Shown here: piece after piece, positions 53,053-62,622 of the stretch | How the letters are laid out: the number at the start of each line of letters is the position of its first letter | How positions within the stretch are numbered: position 1 is the first letter of the stretch | DNA from: Mycolicibacterium iranicum | GTDB lineage: Bacteria; Actinomycetota; Actinomycetes; Mycobacteriales; Mycobacteriaceae | Assembly (NCBI RefSeq): GCF_002101705.1 | Contig: NZ_LQPC01000020.1 | Location: forward strand, 248,001-312,000 | Length of the DNA: 64,000 nucleotides | Direction: 5' to 3' | The notes under the pieces: model-generated | The model's input: the letters and a program-made list of their open reading frames with translations, nothing else | Database searches by the model: none | What the model was told of the DNA's origin: nothing | Translations under genes and position numbers: made by a program

Positions 53053-54633
53053 TCAGGCCGCAGCCGGGGTGTCGTTCCGGGTGTCAGTATCGCTCTCTGA
53101 CGCGTCCTCGTCTGCGGTTTCGGCGACAGAGTCGTCGTCTTCGTCGGTGACGGCCTCCGTATCGGTGACGGCCTCCTCCTCGTCGACCACGACGTCCGTT
53201 TCGGTGGTGTCCTCGTCGCTGACGACGACCTCCGTTTCGGTGGTGTCCTCGTCGGTGATCACCTGTTGCTCGCCCTCGTCGACCACGACATCGGAATCCT
53301 CGCCGGTGGTCACTACTTCTTCGTCGGCCGGCGCGTCCGTGTCCTCATCGGACGTGACCTTCAGCTCCACCGGGGTGTCCTCGACGGGCGCGTCCTCCGC
53401 AGCGGCGGACGGAAGCTTTTCGTCTGGGGCGCCCAGCGCGACGACGGTGTCGTCGGCGTCCTTGGAGGTGGCCTGCTCGGGGATGAAGTTCCTGATGAAG
53501 GCCTCGACGCCCTTGACCGCCGCGACGGCGAAATCGATGCCGACCTTCACCCAATTCTGGAAGATCTTGAACGGCAGGATCGATGACGGGCTCGACACCC
53601 CGGGGTTACCGGTCCAGTCGAAGCCGAGATCGACGATCTCACGCAACACCGGCTCGGCGAGGTCCAGGAACGGCTTGGCGAGCCCCCCGATGCCGATCGA
53701 ATTTGCCAGCGCGCGAACCACATCCATCAACGGCAGCGAGGTTGCCGGGATCATGATGTAGGAGTTGCCGAAGCTGTCGGTCCGGCAGTTCGAGGGGCTC
53801 AGGTCGCAGTTCAGCTGCGGCGCCAGGGTCGCGTCGGTGTATCCGTAGGGCATCGAGTCGTCAGGATCCTTCTCGGTCGGGTCTAGGTAGTACCCGTGCA
53901 CCGTGTCGAACGCGGCGACCATGTTCAGGACCGAGAAGATGTTGCCCCAGTATTTCGGCGCGTAGACCACCGGGTCGTATTCGAAGCCGATCGAGGTGAC
54001 GCCGATACCGGTGTCCACCGGCATCGCCGGATCGAAGGACACGTCGAGCACTGGGATGGGGTTGCCGAGGAAGTCCTGCAGCCAGGCCAGGCGCTGCCAC
54101 AAGCCGCCGTCAGGATTTTCGATGCCGCCGATCGTGACGACGTTCAGCCGCTCCTTGACCTCGTCGGGCAGGTCGAGCAGTCCTAGCTCGGAGAGGGCGT
54201 TGGCGACTACCGCGCCACCCTGCGAGTAGCCGAAGATGTACACGTCCTCCTCGGAGGCCGGGTCCAGGAACGGAGCCAGCGCCGCCAGCAGGTTTTCGGT
54301 TCCCTCGCCCACCGAGACGTTCCACTTGTCGCAGCGGCCGGGCACGCACCAATTGGGGATGAAGCTCACCGGCCAGAACGATGCCGGGTACGGGATGCCG
54401 ACGAGATCGGGGTCGGAGCAATCGACCGTGCACGCGACGCCGTCGATGTACCGACTCCACGCATTCTCGCGATAACCGCCGACGACGTCGGCGTTCGGCG
54501 TGCCGGTGCCGGGGACGATCAGCGCCGTCGCGCCGTACGCCAACGCCGAGACGAACGCCGACGCGATGGCCAACGCCATGGCGGTGAACAGGGACACGAA
54601 GACGAGAACCAGCGCGCGGGCCTGATGACGCAT
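53053..54633 (-). CDS. Secreted PE-PPE-domain serine hydrolase with acidic repetitive tail
   Basis: This 526-residue exported protein has an N-terminal signal peptide (ALVLVFVSLFTAMALAIASA). The PE-PPE domain (PF08237, a serine hydrolase) contains VYIFGYSQGGAVVANALSEL with the catalytic Ser, and FDTVHGYYLDP probably supplies the His. The last 120 residues are Asp-, Glu- and Thr-rich with repeats such as DEDTTETEVVVSDEDTTETD, coded by repetitive DNA at 53120-53260. There is no PE or PPE N-terminal domain. Such proteins can act as esterases on envelope lipids. Confidence 0.9.
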   Translation of the reverse strand: MRHQARALVLVFVSLFTAMALAIASAFVSALAYGATALIVPGTGTPNADVVGGYRENAWSRYIDGVACTVDCSDPDLVGIPYPASFWPVSFIPNWCVPGRCDKWNVSVGEGTENLLAALAPFLDPASEEDVYIFGYSQGGAVVANALSELGLLDLPDEVKERLNVVTIGGIENPDGGLWQRLAWLQDFLGNPIPVLDVSFDPAMPVDTGIGVTSIGFEYDPVVYAPKYWGNIFSVLNMVAAFDTVHGYYLDPTEKDPDDSMPYGYTDATLAPQLNCDLSPSNCRTDSFGNSYIMIPATSLPLMDVVRALANSIGIGGLAKPFLDLAEPVLREIVDLGFDWTGNPGVSSPSSILPFKIFQNWVKVGIDFAVAAVKGVEAFIRNFIPEQATSKDADDTVVALGAPDEKLPSAAAEDAPVEDTPVELKVTSDEDTDAPADEEVVTTGEDSDVVVDEGEQQVITDEDTTETEVVVSDEDTTETDVVVDEEEAVTDTEAVTDEDDDSVAETADEDASESDTDTRNDTPAAA

Positions 54634-54874
54634 GCGTTAACGATCACATAACGACGCCGGCTGCGAGGGCCAATCAGCAAACTCCTTTTATGACATCCGC
54701 GCGAGCGCCTGCCGGACGAGAATGCCTCGCCCCGCTGGCCTCACCATCGGTCACATCCGACGTCCAGCGGTCCGCTGGCTATCTCGCCCGCACCAGCATT
54801 CCGGAGCGGTTCGGGCGAACGTTTAGGGAAACACCCGATTCCTCGTCAGACGCCGAGTGGCTACCGTCAAGAGA

Positions 54875-55237
54875 ATGGGCGATGTCCGCGCGACGACGAA
54901 CTTCCTCGCAGAGTGGTATCTGCCTGACCTGGCCGACGCCGCCGTCGACGACATCATGGCGCGGCTTCGCAGGGCGGCAACCGAACTCACCAGCGGGGGC
55001 GCGCGGGTTCGCCTGTTGGCGACGTTGTCGGTGCCCACCGACGAGGTTCTCTACGGGGTCTTCGACGCGGACTCCCCCGAGGCCGTAATTGCCGCCTGCG
55101 AGCACGCCGGTCTTCCCCAGCAGCGACTGTCGGCCGACGTCGTACCGCGCGTGATGTCCGAAACGTCGCCGACAGGTTTGCTGACCGGCGTCGGCGCTCC
55201 TGCGGGCGAGATTGCCCAAGCGCTCATCGCGCACTGA
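54875..55237 (+). CDS. Small conserved protein, DUF4242-like
   Basis: This 120-residue protein starts MGDVRATTNFLAEWYLPDLA. The arrangement, an early strand and helix followed by VRLLATLSVPTDEVLYGVFD, then VIAACEHAGLPQQRLSADVV, resembles SCO4226/DUF4242 ferredoxin-fold proteins, some of which bind nickel. I am not sure of the family. A GTG at 54857 is another possible start. The gene stands alone between a leftward hydrolase and a structured non-coding segment. Confidence 0.65.
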   Translation: MGDVRATTNFLAEWYLPDLADAAVDDIMARLRRAATELTSGGARVRLLATLSVPTDEVLYGVFDADSPEAVIAACEHAGLPQQRLSADVVPRVMSETSPTGLLTGVGAPAGEIAQALIAH

Positions 55238-55324
55238 AGCCGCTGCAGATCGGCATTTCCGCTACGCCTCAGACAATTTCACGATTCAACGACGGTATTG
55301 ACGGCAACGATGCTATGTTGCTGC

Positions 55325-55510
55325 ACGAGGGTGCTCTTCGGCCGCCTCGTCGCGGATCACCAGGGGGATACCGTAGACCTCTGGCCGTATCGCCTGACTT
55401 GCCGTTCGTGGGGGATGGTCTGTCGTGGCGGGGCCAGGGTCGGCGACCGAGGAGCACTCTCAAAGACTCTGGGAGGCAAGAAGCCCCGCACCTGTGGTGC
55501 GGGGCTTCTT
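55325..55510 (+). ncRNA. Candidate structured non-coding RNA with its own terminator
   Basis: No reading frame here is convincing, but the segment folds strongly. Bases 55327-55341 pair with 55447-55461 (15 pairs, two of them G-U). After one C-A mismatch, 55343-55346 pair with 55442-55445. Inside, 55379-55386 pair with 55432-55439 (eight pairs) and 55391-55394 with 55427-55430. A terminator follows at 55478-55510. TATGTT at 55314-55319 is a fair -10 box placing the start at the base of the outer stem. The opposite strand could in principle fold too, but promoter and terminator favour plus. Confidence 0.55.
55478..55510. terminator. Perfect 15-bp hairpin terminator
   Basis: AAGAAGCCCCGCACC and GGTGCGGGGCTTCTT pair fully around TGT. 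It lies 26 bp beyond the rplA stop, so it can end the leftward ribosomal operon as well as rightward transcription from 55.3 kb. Confidence 0.92.
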
Positions 55511-55535
55511 GTCGGTCTGGTTGACGGCAGCTAGG

Positions 55536-56252
55536 TCAGCTAGCCGGCTCCTCCGTGAAATTGCGGGTCACCGACGGGTCGACCGGGATGCCGGGGCCCG
55601 TGGTGGTCGAGACGACGACCTTCTTCAGGTAACGGCCCTTCGACGACGACGGCTTGGCGCGCAGGATCTCGTCCAGCGCGGCGCCGTAGTTCTCCGCGAG
55701 GGCCTTCTCGTCGAACGACGCCTTGCCGATCACGAAGTGCAGGTTGGCCTGCTTGTCGACACGGAAATTGATCTTGCCGCCCTTGATGTCGGACACAGCC
55801 TTGGCGACATCCGGGGTCACGGTTCCGGTCTTCGGGTTCGGCATCAGGCCGCGGGGGCCCAGGATCCGGGCGATGCGGCCGACCTTGGCCATCTGGTCGG
55901 GCGTGGCGATCGCGGCGTCGAAGTCGAGGAACCCGCCTTGGATCTTCTCGATCAGGTCGTCGCTGCCGACGATGTCCGCGCCGGCGGCCTCAGCGGCTTC
56001 GGCCTTGTCACCCACGGCGAACACGGCGACGCGCGCGGTCTTGCCGGTGCCGTTGGGCAGGTTCACCGTGCCGCGGACCATCTGGTCCGCCTTGCGCGGG
56101 TCGACGCCGAGGCGGATCGCAACCTCGACGGTGGCGTCCTGGTTCTTCGACGACGTCTCCTTGGCCAGCTTCGCGGCCTCCAGCGGGGAGTAGAGACGGG
56201 CCTTGTCCACCTTCTCGGCGGCGGCCTTGTATGCCTTGCTGTTCTTGCTCAT
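55536..56252 (-). CDS. rplA: 50S ribosomal protein L1
   Basis: This 238-residue L1 protein binds 23S rRNA at the L1 stalk and usually represses its own operon. It starts [20 protein letters not shown]. The segment [20 protein letters not shown] is the invariant RNA-binding signature. It is the last gene of the secE-nusG-rplK-rplA cluster, 95 bp after rplK, and ends before a strong terminator. Confidence 0.98.
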   Translation of the reverse strand: MSKNSKAYKAAAEKVDKARLYSPLEAAKLAKETSSKNQDATVEVAIRLGVDPRKADQMVRGTVNLPNGTGKTARVAVFAVGDKAEAAEAAGADIVGSDDLIEKIQGGFLDFDAAIATPDQMAKVGRIARILGPRGLMPNPKTGTVTPDVAKAVSDIKGGKINFRVDKQANLHFVIGKASFDEKALAENYGAALDEILRAKPSSSKGRYLKKVVVSTTTGPGIPVDPSVTRNFTEEPAS

Positions 56253-56293
56253 TGGTTTCTCCTAGTTACTGAGTTGTGGTTTGTGATGATCGC

Positions 56294-56314
56294 TCTTCGC
56301 GTGAGCGCTCATCG
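56294..56314. repeat. Dispersed copy related to the 32-bp repeat
   Basis: The stretch ctcttcgcgtgagcgctcatc in the rplK-rplA gap resembles the core cttcttcgcgcaagcgctcatc of the tandem repeat at 5666-5776. It differs at only a few positions. This suggests a repeat family spread through intergenic regions of the genome. Confidence 0.6.
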
Positions 56315-56347
56315 CGAGCCGAAGCGGGCTCTCCCACAAGATCCGTC

Positions 56348-56776
56348 TTATTCGACTGTGATCCCCATCGACCGGGCCGTGCCGGCGATGATCTTGGCGG
56401 CCTGATCGATGTCGTTGGCGTTCAGGTCTTCCTTTTTGGTCTCGGCGATCTCGCGCACCTGATCCCAGGTCACCTTGGCGACCTTGGTCTTGTGCGGCTC
56501 ACCGGAACCCTTCGGCACGCCTGCGGCCTTGAGCAGCAGCTTGGCGGCGGGCGGGGTTTTCAGCGCGAACGTGAAGCTGCGGTCCTCGTAGACGGTGATC
56601 TCCACGGGGATGACGTTGCCGCGCTGCGACTCGGTCGCGGCGTTGTACGCCTTGCAGAACTCCATGATGTTGACGCCGTGCTGGCCGAGCGCGGGACCGA
56701 CCGGCGGGGCGGGGTTGGCCTGCCCGGCCTGGATCTGCAGCTTGATCAGCCCGACGACCTTCTTCTTCGGGGGCAT
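56348..56776 (-). CDS. rplK: 50S ribosomal protein L11
   Basis: This 142-residue protein of the GTPase-associated centre starts [20 protein letters not shown]. The thiopeptide-region prolines are visible in [20 protein letters not shown]. The C-terminal rRNA-binding domain contains [20 protein letters not shown]. It lies 46 bp after nusG and before rplA. Confidence 0.98.
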   Translation of the reverse strand: MPPKKKVVGLIKLQIQAGQANPAPPVGPALGQHGVNIMEFCKAYNAATESQRGNVIPVEITVYEDRSFTFALKTPPAAKLLLKAAGVPKGSGEPHKTKVAKVTWDQVREIAETKKEDLNANDIDQAAKIIAGTARSMGITVE

Positions 56777-56822
56777 GGCTGTGCTTTCTCTTTCTCTCCT
56801 GTTGGGGCGATGGTGCCCGCAG

Positions 56823-57683
<861 letters not shown>

Positions 57684-57724
57684 TCAGTCCTCTCTTGATG
57701 TCTCTCGTGTGCCGGTGGCTGCGG

Positions 57725-58177
57725 TCAGCCGAAGATCCAGGTCACGAGCTTCGCCAGGCCCAGGTCGACCCCACCGATCATCGCCACCATGAAGATCAGG
57801 AAGAACAGCACGACGGTGGTGTAGCTGGCCATCTGCTTGCGGTTGGGCCAGATGACCTTCCGGAGTTCGCCGACGACTTCCCGCAGGTAGTTGATGACGA
57901 ACGCGATCGGGTTCCGCGAGGGCCCGTCCTTGGGCTTCTTGGCCGTCTTCTTCTTGCGTTTCGGGCCGCTGCCGTCGTCCTTGGATCCCGAACCGTCTGC
58001 CTCGGGGGCATCGTCGGAATCCTCGGCGTCGGTCTCGTCGACCACGCGACGCGACCGCTTTCCGGTGGGCCGCATGGGCCGCGTCACCACCGCGGTCTGG
58101 CCGCGGGTGTCCCCGTCGTCGGTCTCGTTGCCGCTGTCGGTGTCCGCGGAGCTGACACCGTCGCGCTCGTCGCTCAC
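57725..58177 (-). CDS. secE: Preprotein translocase subunit SecE
   Basis: This SecE of about 150 residues has a long charged N-terminal extension and a single membrane helix near the end (YTTVVLFFLIFMVAMIGGVD). The conserved amphipathic part is VINYLREVVGELRKVIWPNR. I placed the start at GTG 58177 (VSDERDGVSS) because GAAAGG precedes it at proper spacing. It belongs to the SecYEG channel and heads the nusG-rplK-rplA cluster. Confidence 0.95.
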   Translation of the reverse strand: MSDERDGVSSADTDSGNETDDGDTRGQTAVVTRPMRPTGKRSRRVVDETDAEDSDDAPEADGSGSKDDGSGPKRKKKTAKKPKDGPSRNPIAFVINYLREVVGELRKVIWPNRKQMASYTTVVLFFLIFMVAMIGGVDLGLAKLVTWIFG

Positions 58178-58262
58178 CGCATGCCTTTCGTTCGTTGCCG
58201 GGTGGTCACCTTCCAGTATTGCAACCGGACGAGTTTCCACCCTTGTCGAGTATTCAGTTGAG

Positions 58263-58335
<73 letters not shown>

Positions 58336-58460
58336 TCAGCGATGTGTTCAGGGCTCACACAATTTGCGCGCTCCCCGTTCGGTCGATCCGAGCCGACGGA
58401 CAGCGCGCTTAACTGGGAAAACCCCGAAGCCCGAGTGTAGCGCGACCCGGGTCCCAGTTA

Positions 58461-59006
58461 CTAATCCGTACCGGTGGCGGCGCCGGACGCCGCATCTACG
58501 TGCTGGACCGGCTTGCGCAGTACCTGACCGGTCTCGGGGTCCCATCCGGCGGAGATCGAATTGTCACCCTCGTGGCCCATGAGGGTGGTGAAAGACTCCA
58601 TGACGACGGCCCCGGTGTCATCGGTCAGCACATTGCGGGTGGTAACGATGTCGGCGCCGAAACGTTCATCCACAGTCATGATCGTCAGCGCGCCGCGCAG
58701 CCGGTCACCCTCCTGGATCGGGCGGTGGAACAGGAACTTCTGATCCACCTGCACGATCTGCAGGGTTTCCAGACCCACGTCGACGTGCTGGAAGAAATGG
58801 TTCTGAATCATCACCGCGAAGATCGACATGAACGTCGGGGGCGCGATCAGGCCGCTGTGCCCGAGCTCCGATGCCGCGGCCACATCGTGGCTCGCGGGGT
58901 CTTTGGCTTTGACGGAGTTCGCATACTGGCGGATCTGTTCACGACCCACGACGAAGACGTCCGGGTATTCCCAGACCATCCCGCGGATGTCTGTCTTGAG
59001 TGCCAT
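58461..59006 (-). CDS. hadC: (3R)-hydroxyacyl-ACP dehydratase subunit HadC
   Basis: This 181-residue hotdog protein is the non-catalytic partner of HadB in the FAS-II dehydratase for long meromycolate chains. It starts MALKTDIRGMVWEYPDVFVV. HadA and HadC share the REQIRQYA/REKIREYA region and GHSGLIAPPTFMSIF/GHDALVAPLTFLSIF. It starts 10 bp after hadB. Confidence 0.95.
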   Translation of the reverse strand: MALKTDIRGMVWEYPDVFVVGREQIRQYANSVKAKDPASHDVAAASELGHSGLIAPPTFMSIFAVMIQNHFFQHVDVGLETLQIVQVDQKFLFHRPIQEGDRLRGALTIMTVDERFGADIVTTRNVLTDDTGAVVMESFTTLMGHEGDNSISAGWDPETGQVLRKPVQHVDAASGAATGTD

Positions 59007-59016
59007 CTCTACCTAC

Positions 59017-59445
59017 CTATGCCAGCTTCGCGACTGCGACGGCGCGGCCGAAGATCTTCTTCCCGCCGGCGGTGGCACTCAGCGCGATGGTGACCGACTT
59101 CGCTTCCGGGTCAACGGATTTAACGCGGCCGCTGAACACGATCTCGGCGCCCACACCGTCGTTGGGGACGGGGACGACGGCGGTGAAGCGGACGTTGTAT
59201 TCGGTGACGGCGGCGGGGTCGCCAACCCATGCGGTGACGTATCCGCCACCGAGACCCATGGTCAGCATGCCGTGCGCGATCGCGGTGTCGAGGCCGACCT
59301 GCTTGGCGATCTCGTCGTCCCAGTGGATGGGGTTGAGGTCGCCGGACACGCCCGCATAGTTGACAAGGTCGGCCCGCGTCAGCGGAATGACCTTCTCGGG
59401 CAGTTGATCGCCGACCTTGACCGAACTGAACTCACGCAGTGCCAT
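59017..59445 (-). CDS. hadB: (3R)-hydroxyacyl-ACP dehydratase catalytic subunit HadB
   Basis: This 142-residue subunit carries the hydratase-2 motif YAGVSGDLNPIHWDDEIAKQ with the catalytic Asp and His. It works with HadA or HadC in FAS-II elongation of mycolic acids. The ATG 59445 lies inside hadA (14 bp overlap), so the pair is translationally coupled. The length equals that of the M. tuberculosis protein. Confidence 0.97.
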   Translation of the reverse strand: MALREFSSVKVGDQLPEKVIPLTRADLVNYAGVSGDLNPIHWDDEIAKQVGLDTAIAHGMLTMGLGGGYVTAWVGDPAAVTEYNVRFTAVVPVPNDGVGAEIVFSGRVKSVDPEAKSVTIALSATAGGKKIFGRAVAVAKLA

Positions 59446-59911
59446 CTGTGAAGCCACTCTCTCCGTCTTCTTCGCTACGCCCCGCGAGGGTGGTGTAGTT
59501 CTCCTGAACGACATCGCCCTTCTCGTTGGTGACGATGTTCTTCGTGACGATGATGTCGGTGCCGTGCGCCTTGCGGATCGAGTCCACCCACACGTCGCAG
59601 TACAGGGTGTCGCCCGCCTTGATCGGCAAGAAATACTTGACCACCTGGTCGACCTGGACGATCTTGGCGTCACTGATGCCGACGTTGTTCGCCGAGAACA
59701 TCGCCAACTGCGCCTGGTAGCCGAAAATCGACAGGAATGTCAGGGGCGCCACCAGCGCGTCATGCCCGAGCGCTGCGGCGGCCTCCTCGTCGAAGAACGC
59801 CGGATCGTCGTTCTTGACGGCGGTGGCGTACTCGCGAATCTTCTCGCGTCCCACGACGTAATGGTCGGGGTAGCGGTAGTGCACCCCGACGAGAGCGTCC
59901 AGGAAAGACAC
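59432..59911 (-). CDS. hadA: (3R)-hydroxyacyl-ACP dehydratase subunit HadA
   Basis: This 159-residue hotdog subunit stabilises the acyl chain in the HadAB dehydratase. It starts at GTG with SFLDALVGVHYRYPDHYVVG. It is the partner affected by thiocarlide-type drugs in M. tuberculosis, where a Cys near residue 61 matters; here the same region reads ALVAPLTFLSIFGYQAQ without Cys. It is 66 bp after rpmG. Confidence 0.95.
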   Translation of the reverse strand: MSFLDALVGVHYRYPDHYVVGREKIREYATAVKNDDPAFFDEEAAAALGHDALVAPLTFLSIFGYQAQLAMFSANNVGISDAKIVQVDQVVKYFLPIKAGDTLYCDVWVDSIRKAHGTDIIVTKNIVTNEKGDVVQENYTTLAGRSEEDGESGFTDGTA

Positions 59912-59977
59912 GAGTGTTGAACCTACCTAGAAGGCCTCAGCAACCGTTGCATCGCGGCGCCGGCCCAGTCGTGTCGC

Positions 59978-60145
59978 TCAGCGCGACTCTTTGTGGGCCT
60001 GGTGCTTACCGCAGTTCGGGCAGAACTTCTTGATCTCGAGGCGGTCGGGATCGTTGCGGCGGTTCTTCTTGGTGATGTAGTTGCGGTGCTTGCACACCTC
60101 GCAGGCCAAGGTGATCTTGGGCCGTACGTCAGTACTGGAGGCCAC
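59978..60145 (-). CDS. rpmG: 50S ribosomal protein L33
   Basis: This 55-residue protein reads from [23 protein letters not shown], then [20 protein letters not shown] and [14 protein letters not shown]. The two CxxC pairs (CEVC and CPNC) form a zinc ribbon, so this is the zinc-containing form. It lies between tRNA-Met and hadA. Confidence 0.97.
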   Translation of the reverse strand: MASSTDVRPKITLACEVCKHRNYITKKNRRNDPDRLEIKKFCPNCGKHQAHKESR

Positions 60146-60186
60146 GTCAGTCGTCTCTTTTCTTCTACGTTCGCGTTCGTTGCTTG

Positions 60187-60260
60187 TAGCGGTGGGGAGG
60201 CTCGATCTCCCGACCTCACGATTATGAGTCGTGCGCTCTAACCAGCTGAGCTACACCGCC
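60187..60260 (-). tRNA. tRNA-Met (elongator, anticodon CAT)
   Basis: A cloverleaf of 74 bases is read on the minus strand. Acceptor GGCGGTG pairs with CACCGCT (first pair G-U), the anticodon loop is CTCATAA, and the T loop is ATCGAGC. It is followed by rpmG. Confidence 0.94.
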
Positions 60261-60292
60261 CCGGCTCCCGGGCACAAAGCCCGTATCCACCG

Positions 60293-60365
60293 AGCCCCCT
60301 AACGGAATCGAACCGTTGACCTTTTCCTTACCATGGAAACGCTCTGCCGACTGAGCTAAGGGGGC
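60293..60365 (-). tRNA. tRNA-Thr (anticodon GGT)
   Basis: A cloverleaf of 73 bases is read on the minus strand. Acceptor GCCCCCT pairs with AGGGGGC, the anticodon stem TTTCC/GGAAA encloses ATGGTAA, and the T arm has TTCGATT. It is first of the tRNA-Thr, tRNA-Met, rpmG, hadABC series. Confidence 0.95.
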
Positions 60366-60476
60366 CTGCGCCCGCGAAAGTGCCGCGAGCCTTAAAGAGG
60401 GTACATTCTCCCCGTTTCCGGCGCCAAACCGCTGGTCGTCGGCGGGCTTTCGCGGCGTTCAGCCTACGCTGGCCCC

Positions 60477-61193
60477 ATGGCTGACACCGACCGCCTCTAT
60501 TTCAAGCAGATGCTTTCGGGCCGCGACTTCGCTGTCGGCGACATGATCGCCCAGCAGATGCGCAACTTCGCCTATCTGATCGGGGACCGCGAGACCGGCG
60601 ACACCGTCGTCGTCGACCCGGCGTACGCGGCACAGGACCTGGTGGACGCACTGGAGGCCGACGGCATGCACCTGTCGGGAGTGCTCGTCACCCACCACCA
60701 TCCCGATCACATCGGCGGTTCGATGATGGGCTTCGAGCTCAAGGGGCTGGCCGAACTCCTCGAGCGGACCAGCGTTCCGGTGCACGTCAATGCCCACGAA
60801 GCCGACTGGGTTTCGCGGATCACCGGCATCGCGGGCAGTGAACTGACCCGCCATCAGCATGGCGACAAGGTGTCGGTCGGCGACATCGACATCGAGCTGC
60901 TGCACACTCCGGGCCACACCCCCGGCAGCCAGTGTTTCCTGCTCGACGGGCGCCTCGTCGCCGGCGACACCCTCTTTCTGGAGGGCTGCGGGCGCACCGA
61001 CTTCCCCGGCGGCAACGTCGACGACATGTTCCGCAGCCTGCAGGCGCTCGCGCAGCTGTCCGGCGACCCCACCGTCTTCCCCGGCCACTGGTATTCCGCT
61101 GAACCGAGTGCGTCGCTGTCGGACGTGCGCAGCACCAACTACGTGTACCGCGCGAGCAATCTGGACCAGTGGCGGATGCTGATGGGCGGCTGA
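60477..61193 (+). CDS. Metallo-beta-lactamase-fold hydrolase, glyoxalase II-like (Rv0634c)
   Basis: This 238-residue MBL-fold protein has the dinuclear metal motif VLVTHHHPDHIGGSM near residue 75, further His in LLHTPGHTPGSQCFLLDG, and VFPGHWYSAEP. Thioesters of low-molecular-weight thiols are the likely substrate; in mycobacteria mycothiol would replace glutathione. It is divergent from the tRNA-Thr gene. Confidence 0.9.
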   Translation: MADTDRLYFKQMLSGRDFAVGDMIAQQMRNFAYLIGDRETGDTVVVDPAYAAQDLVDALEADGMHLSGVLVTHHHPDHIGGSMMGFELKGLAELLERTSVPVHVNAHEADWVSRITGIAGSELTRHQHGDKVSVGDIDIELLHTPGHTPGSQCFLLDGRLVAGDTLFLEGCGRTDFPGGNVDDMFRSLQALAQLSGDPTVFPGHWYSAEPSASLSDVRSTNYVYRASNLDQWRMLMGG

Positions 61194-61320
61194 TGCCAAA
61201 CTGCCGTTGAGATGTCACTGAGCCAATAAGCGCCCTCCGAATCGTCAAATCGAAGACGCCCGGCAGCCATTCTGGCAAACTCAGGAACCGGCGCTAACCA
61301 CACTTACGTGGGGGGTCTTC

Positions 61321-62352
61321 GTGAAGAACATCGCGCTGTGTTTCGACGGTGCGCGTGGCATCGGTGGTACCGGGGGAACCACCAATGCCACCGCCGCAGC
61401 AGATCTCATGAGCTCAAGCGACGAGCAGGTCGTGTGGACTTCGGCCTGCGCCGGCGCGGGTGGCCTATTCCGCGGTCGTACCAACGGGGTGGACGCCGCG
61501 CGCGCGGCGATCGCGCAGGCATACGACTTCCTGGTTGCCGAGTGGTCACCCGGGGATCGTCTTTTCCTGCTGGGCGCGGGTCGCGGCGCCGCCTGCGCGC
61601 GGGCGCTGGCACATCTGCTGGGGACCGTCGGCGTGCTGCGCGACGACATTCCCGGCTGGGACCCCCAGGATCTGCGCCGGTACGTGCTGTCCACGCATGT
61701 CCTGCCCCGCACTCACCGCGACGACACGGACTGGGAGCACATCGGCAGGCTCGCCGCTTGCCTGTCCGGACGCTTCACCGTGGCGGTGGACGTGCACTTC
61801 CTCGGGCTGTGGGACACGGTCGCGCTGTCGCGTGCCGGTGCGGCACCGCTGGCGGGAAACGTGCTCGCGACCAGGCACGCGGTCGCCATCGACGGCACCG
61901 GGCAGCGGTTCGGTATGCAGTTGCTCGCAGGCTCCGGCACCGCCGTGCAGGAAGTGTGGTTCCGCGGCGCCCACTGCGACGTCGCCGGAGGCCACAATGC
62001 GTGCTCCACGCTGGCGGGCATCGCCCTCGACTGGGTGCTCGACGGCGCCGAGCAGGCTGGGGCCCTGGTGCGGCGGTGCCCGCAGCGGGCTGTGCCGACT
62101 GCCGACGATGCGCTGGCGGGCACCACCCACACGGTGTCGTTCCGTCAGCTGCCCGACGACGCGTATGTACACGCGAGCGTCGAGAGTTACCTGCGGGCGC
62201 ATCCGTCGTACTGGCGGCGGCTGCCGGCGCGCGTGACGTGGGCCGACACCGACTGGGCGTCCCGCGCCGAACGGCTGGTGCCGGGCCCCGTGACACCCCC
62301 GTCCATCACGGAGATCCCGGCACTGGCCGTCCCCGAACTACTTCCAGGCTGA
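61321..62352 (+). CDS. DUF2235 protein (Tle1-like alpha/beta hydrolase)
   Basis: This 343-residue protein begins KNIALCFDGARGIGGTGGTT, the DUF2235 N-terminal pattern, and has the loop LFLLGAGRGAACARALAHLL where many relatives carry GFSRGA with the catalytic Ser. Here the position reads GAGRGA, so the usual Ser appears replaced by Ala. LGLWDTVAL and VWFRGAHCDVAGGH match the family's Asp and His regions. The missing Ser suggests loss of lipase activity or a different mechanism. Confidence 0.82.
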   Translation: MKNIALCFDGARGIGGTGGTTNATAAADLMSSSDEQVVWTSACAGAGGLFRGRTNGVDAARAAIAQAYDFLVAEWSPGDRLFLLGAGRGAACARALAHLLGTVGVLRDDIPGWDPQDLRRYVLSTHVLPRTHRDDTDWEHIGRLAACLSGRFTVAVDVHFLGLWDTVALSRAGAAPLAGNVLATRHAVAIDGTGQRFGMQLLAGSGTAVQEVWFRGAHCDVAGGHNACSTLAGIALDWVLDGAEQAGALVRRCPQRAVPTADDALAGTTHTVSFRQLPDDAYVHASVESYLRAHPSYWRRLPARVTWADTDWASRAERLVPGPVTPPSITEIPALAVPELLPG

Positions 62353-62472
62353 GCCGACCCCGCACTCCCACAGACCGAGCCGCGGCACCCCGCTGGTGCG
62401 GCGTGCGCGGCGGCGCCTGGCAGCGCGCTCGGATTCCAGATGTTCGACCGGCCGCTTCCGCTTCGCGCGCAT
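62338..62472 (-). CDS. Small basic protein, 44 residues
   Basis: AAAGGAGATGCC directly before the ATG is an excellent ribosome site. The product starts MRAKRKRPVEHLESERAARR, is very Arg-rich, and ends in a Trp- and Gly-containing tail WECGVGSAWK. Its last 15 bases are antisense to the DUF2235 gene end. No family is recognised; a nucleic-acid-binding role would fit the charge but is a guess. Confidence 0.55.
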   Translation of the reverse strand: MRAKRKRPVEHLESERAARRRRARRTSGVPRLGLWECGVGSAWK

Positions 62473-62622
62473 GGCATCTCCTTTGGCTGGGGCGCGGTAC
62501 CCCCTCGTGTACCGCGCTGAACCGACGCTAGGAATCCGCGCCGCCGAAGTCGTGCGTAGTGCACTACGCCTTCTCACGCAGCCCGGCCCAGCCCGCCTAG
62601 GTAGTGCTGTTACGTTCGTCCC

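Noticed and set aside
55298..55534. 78-codon frame over the structured segment before rplA
   Set aside because: It runs through the terminator hairpin and lacks a ribosome site; the paired bases explain the sequence better.
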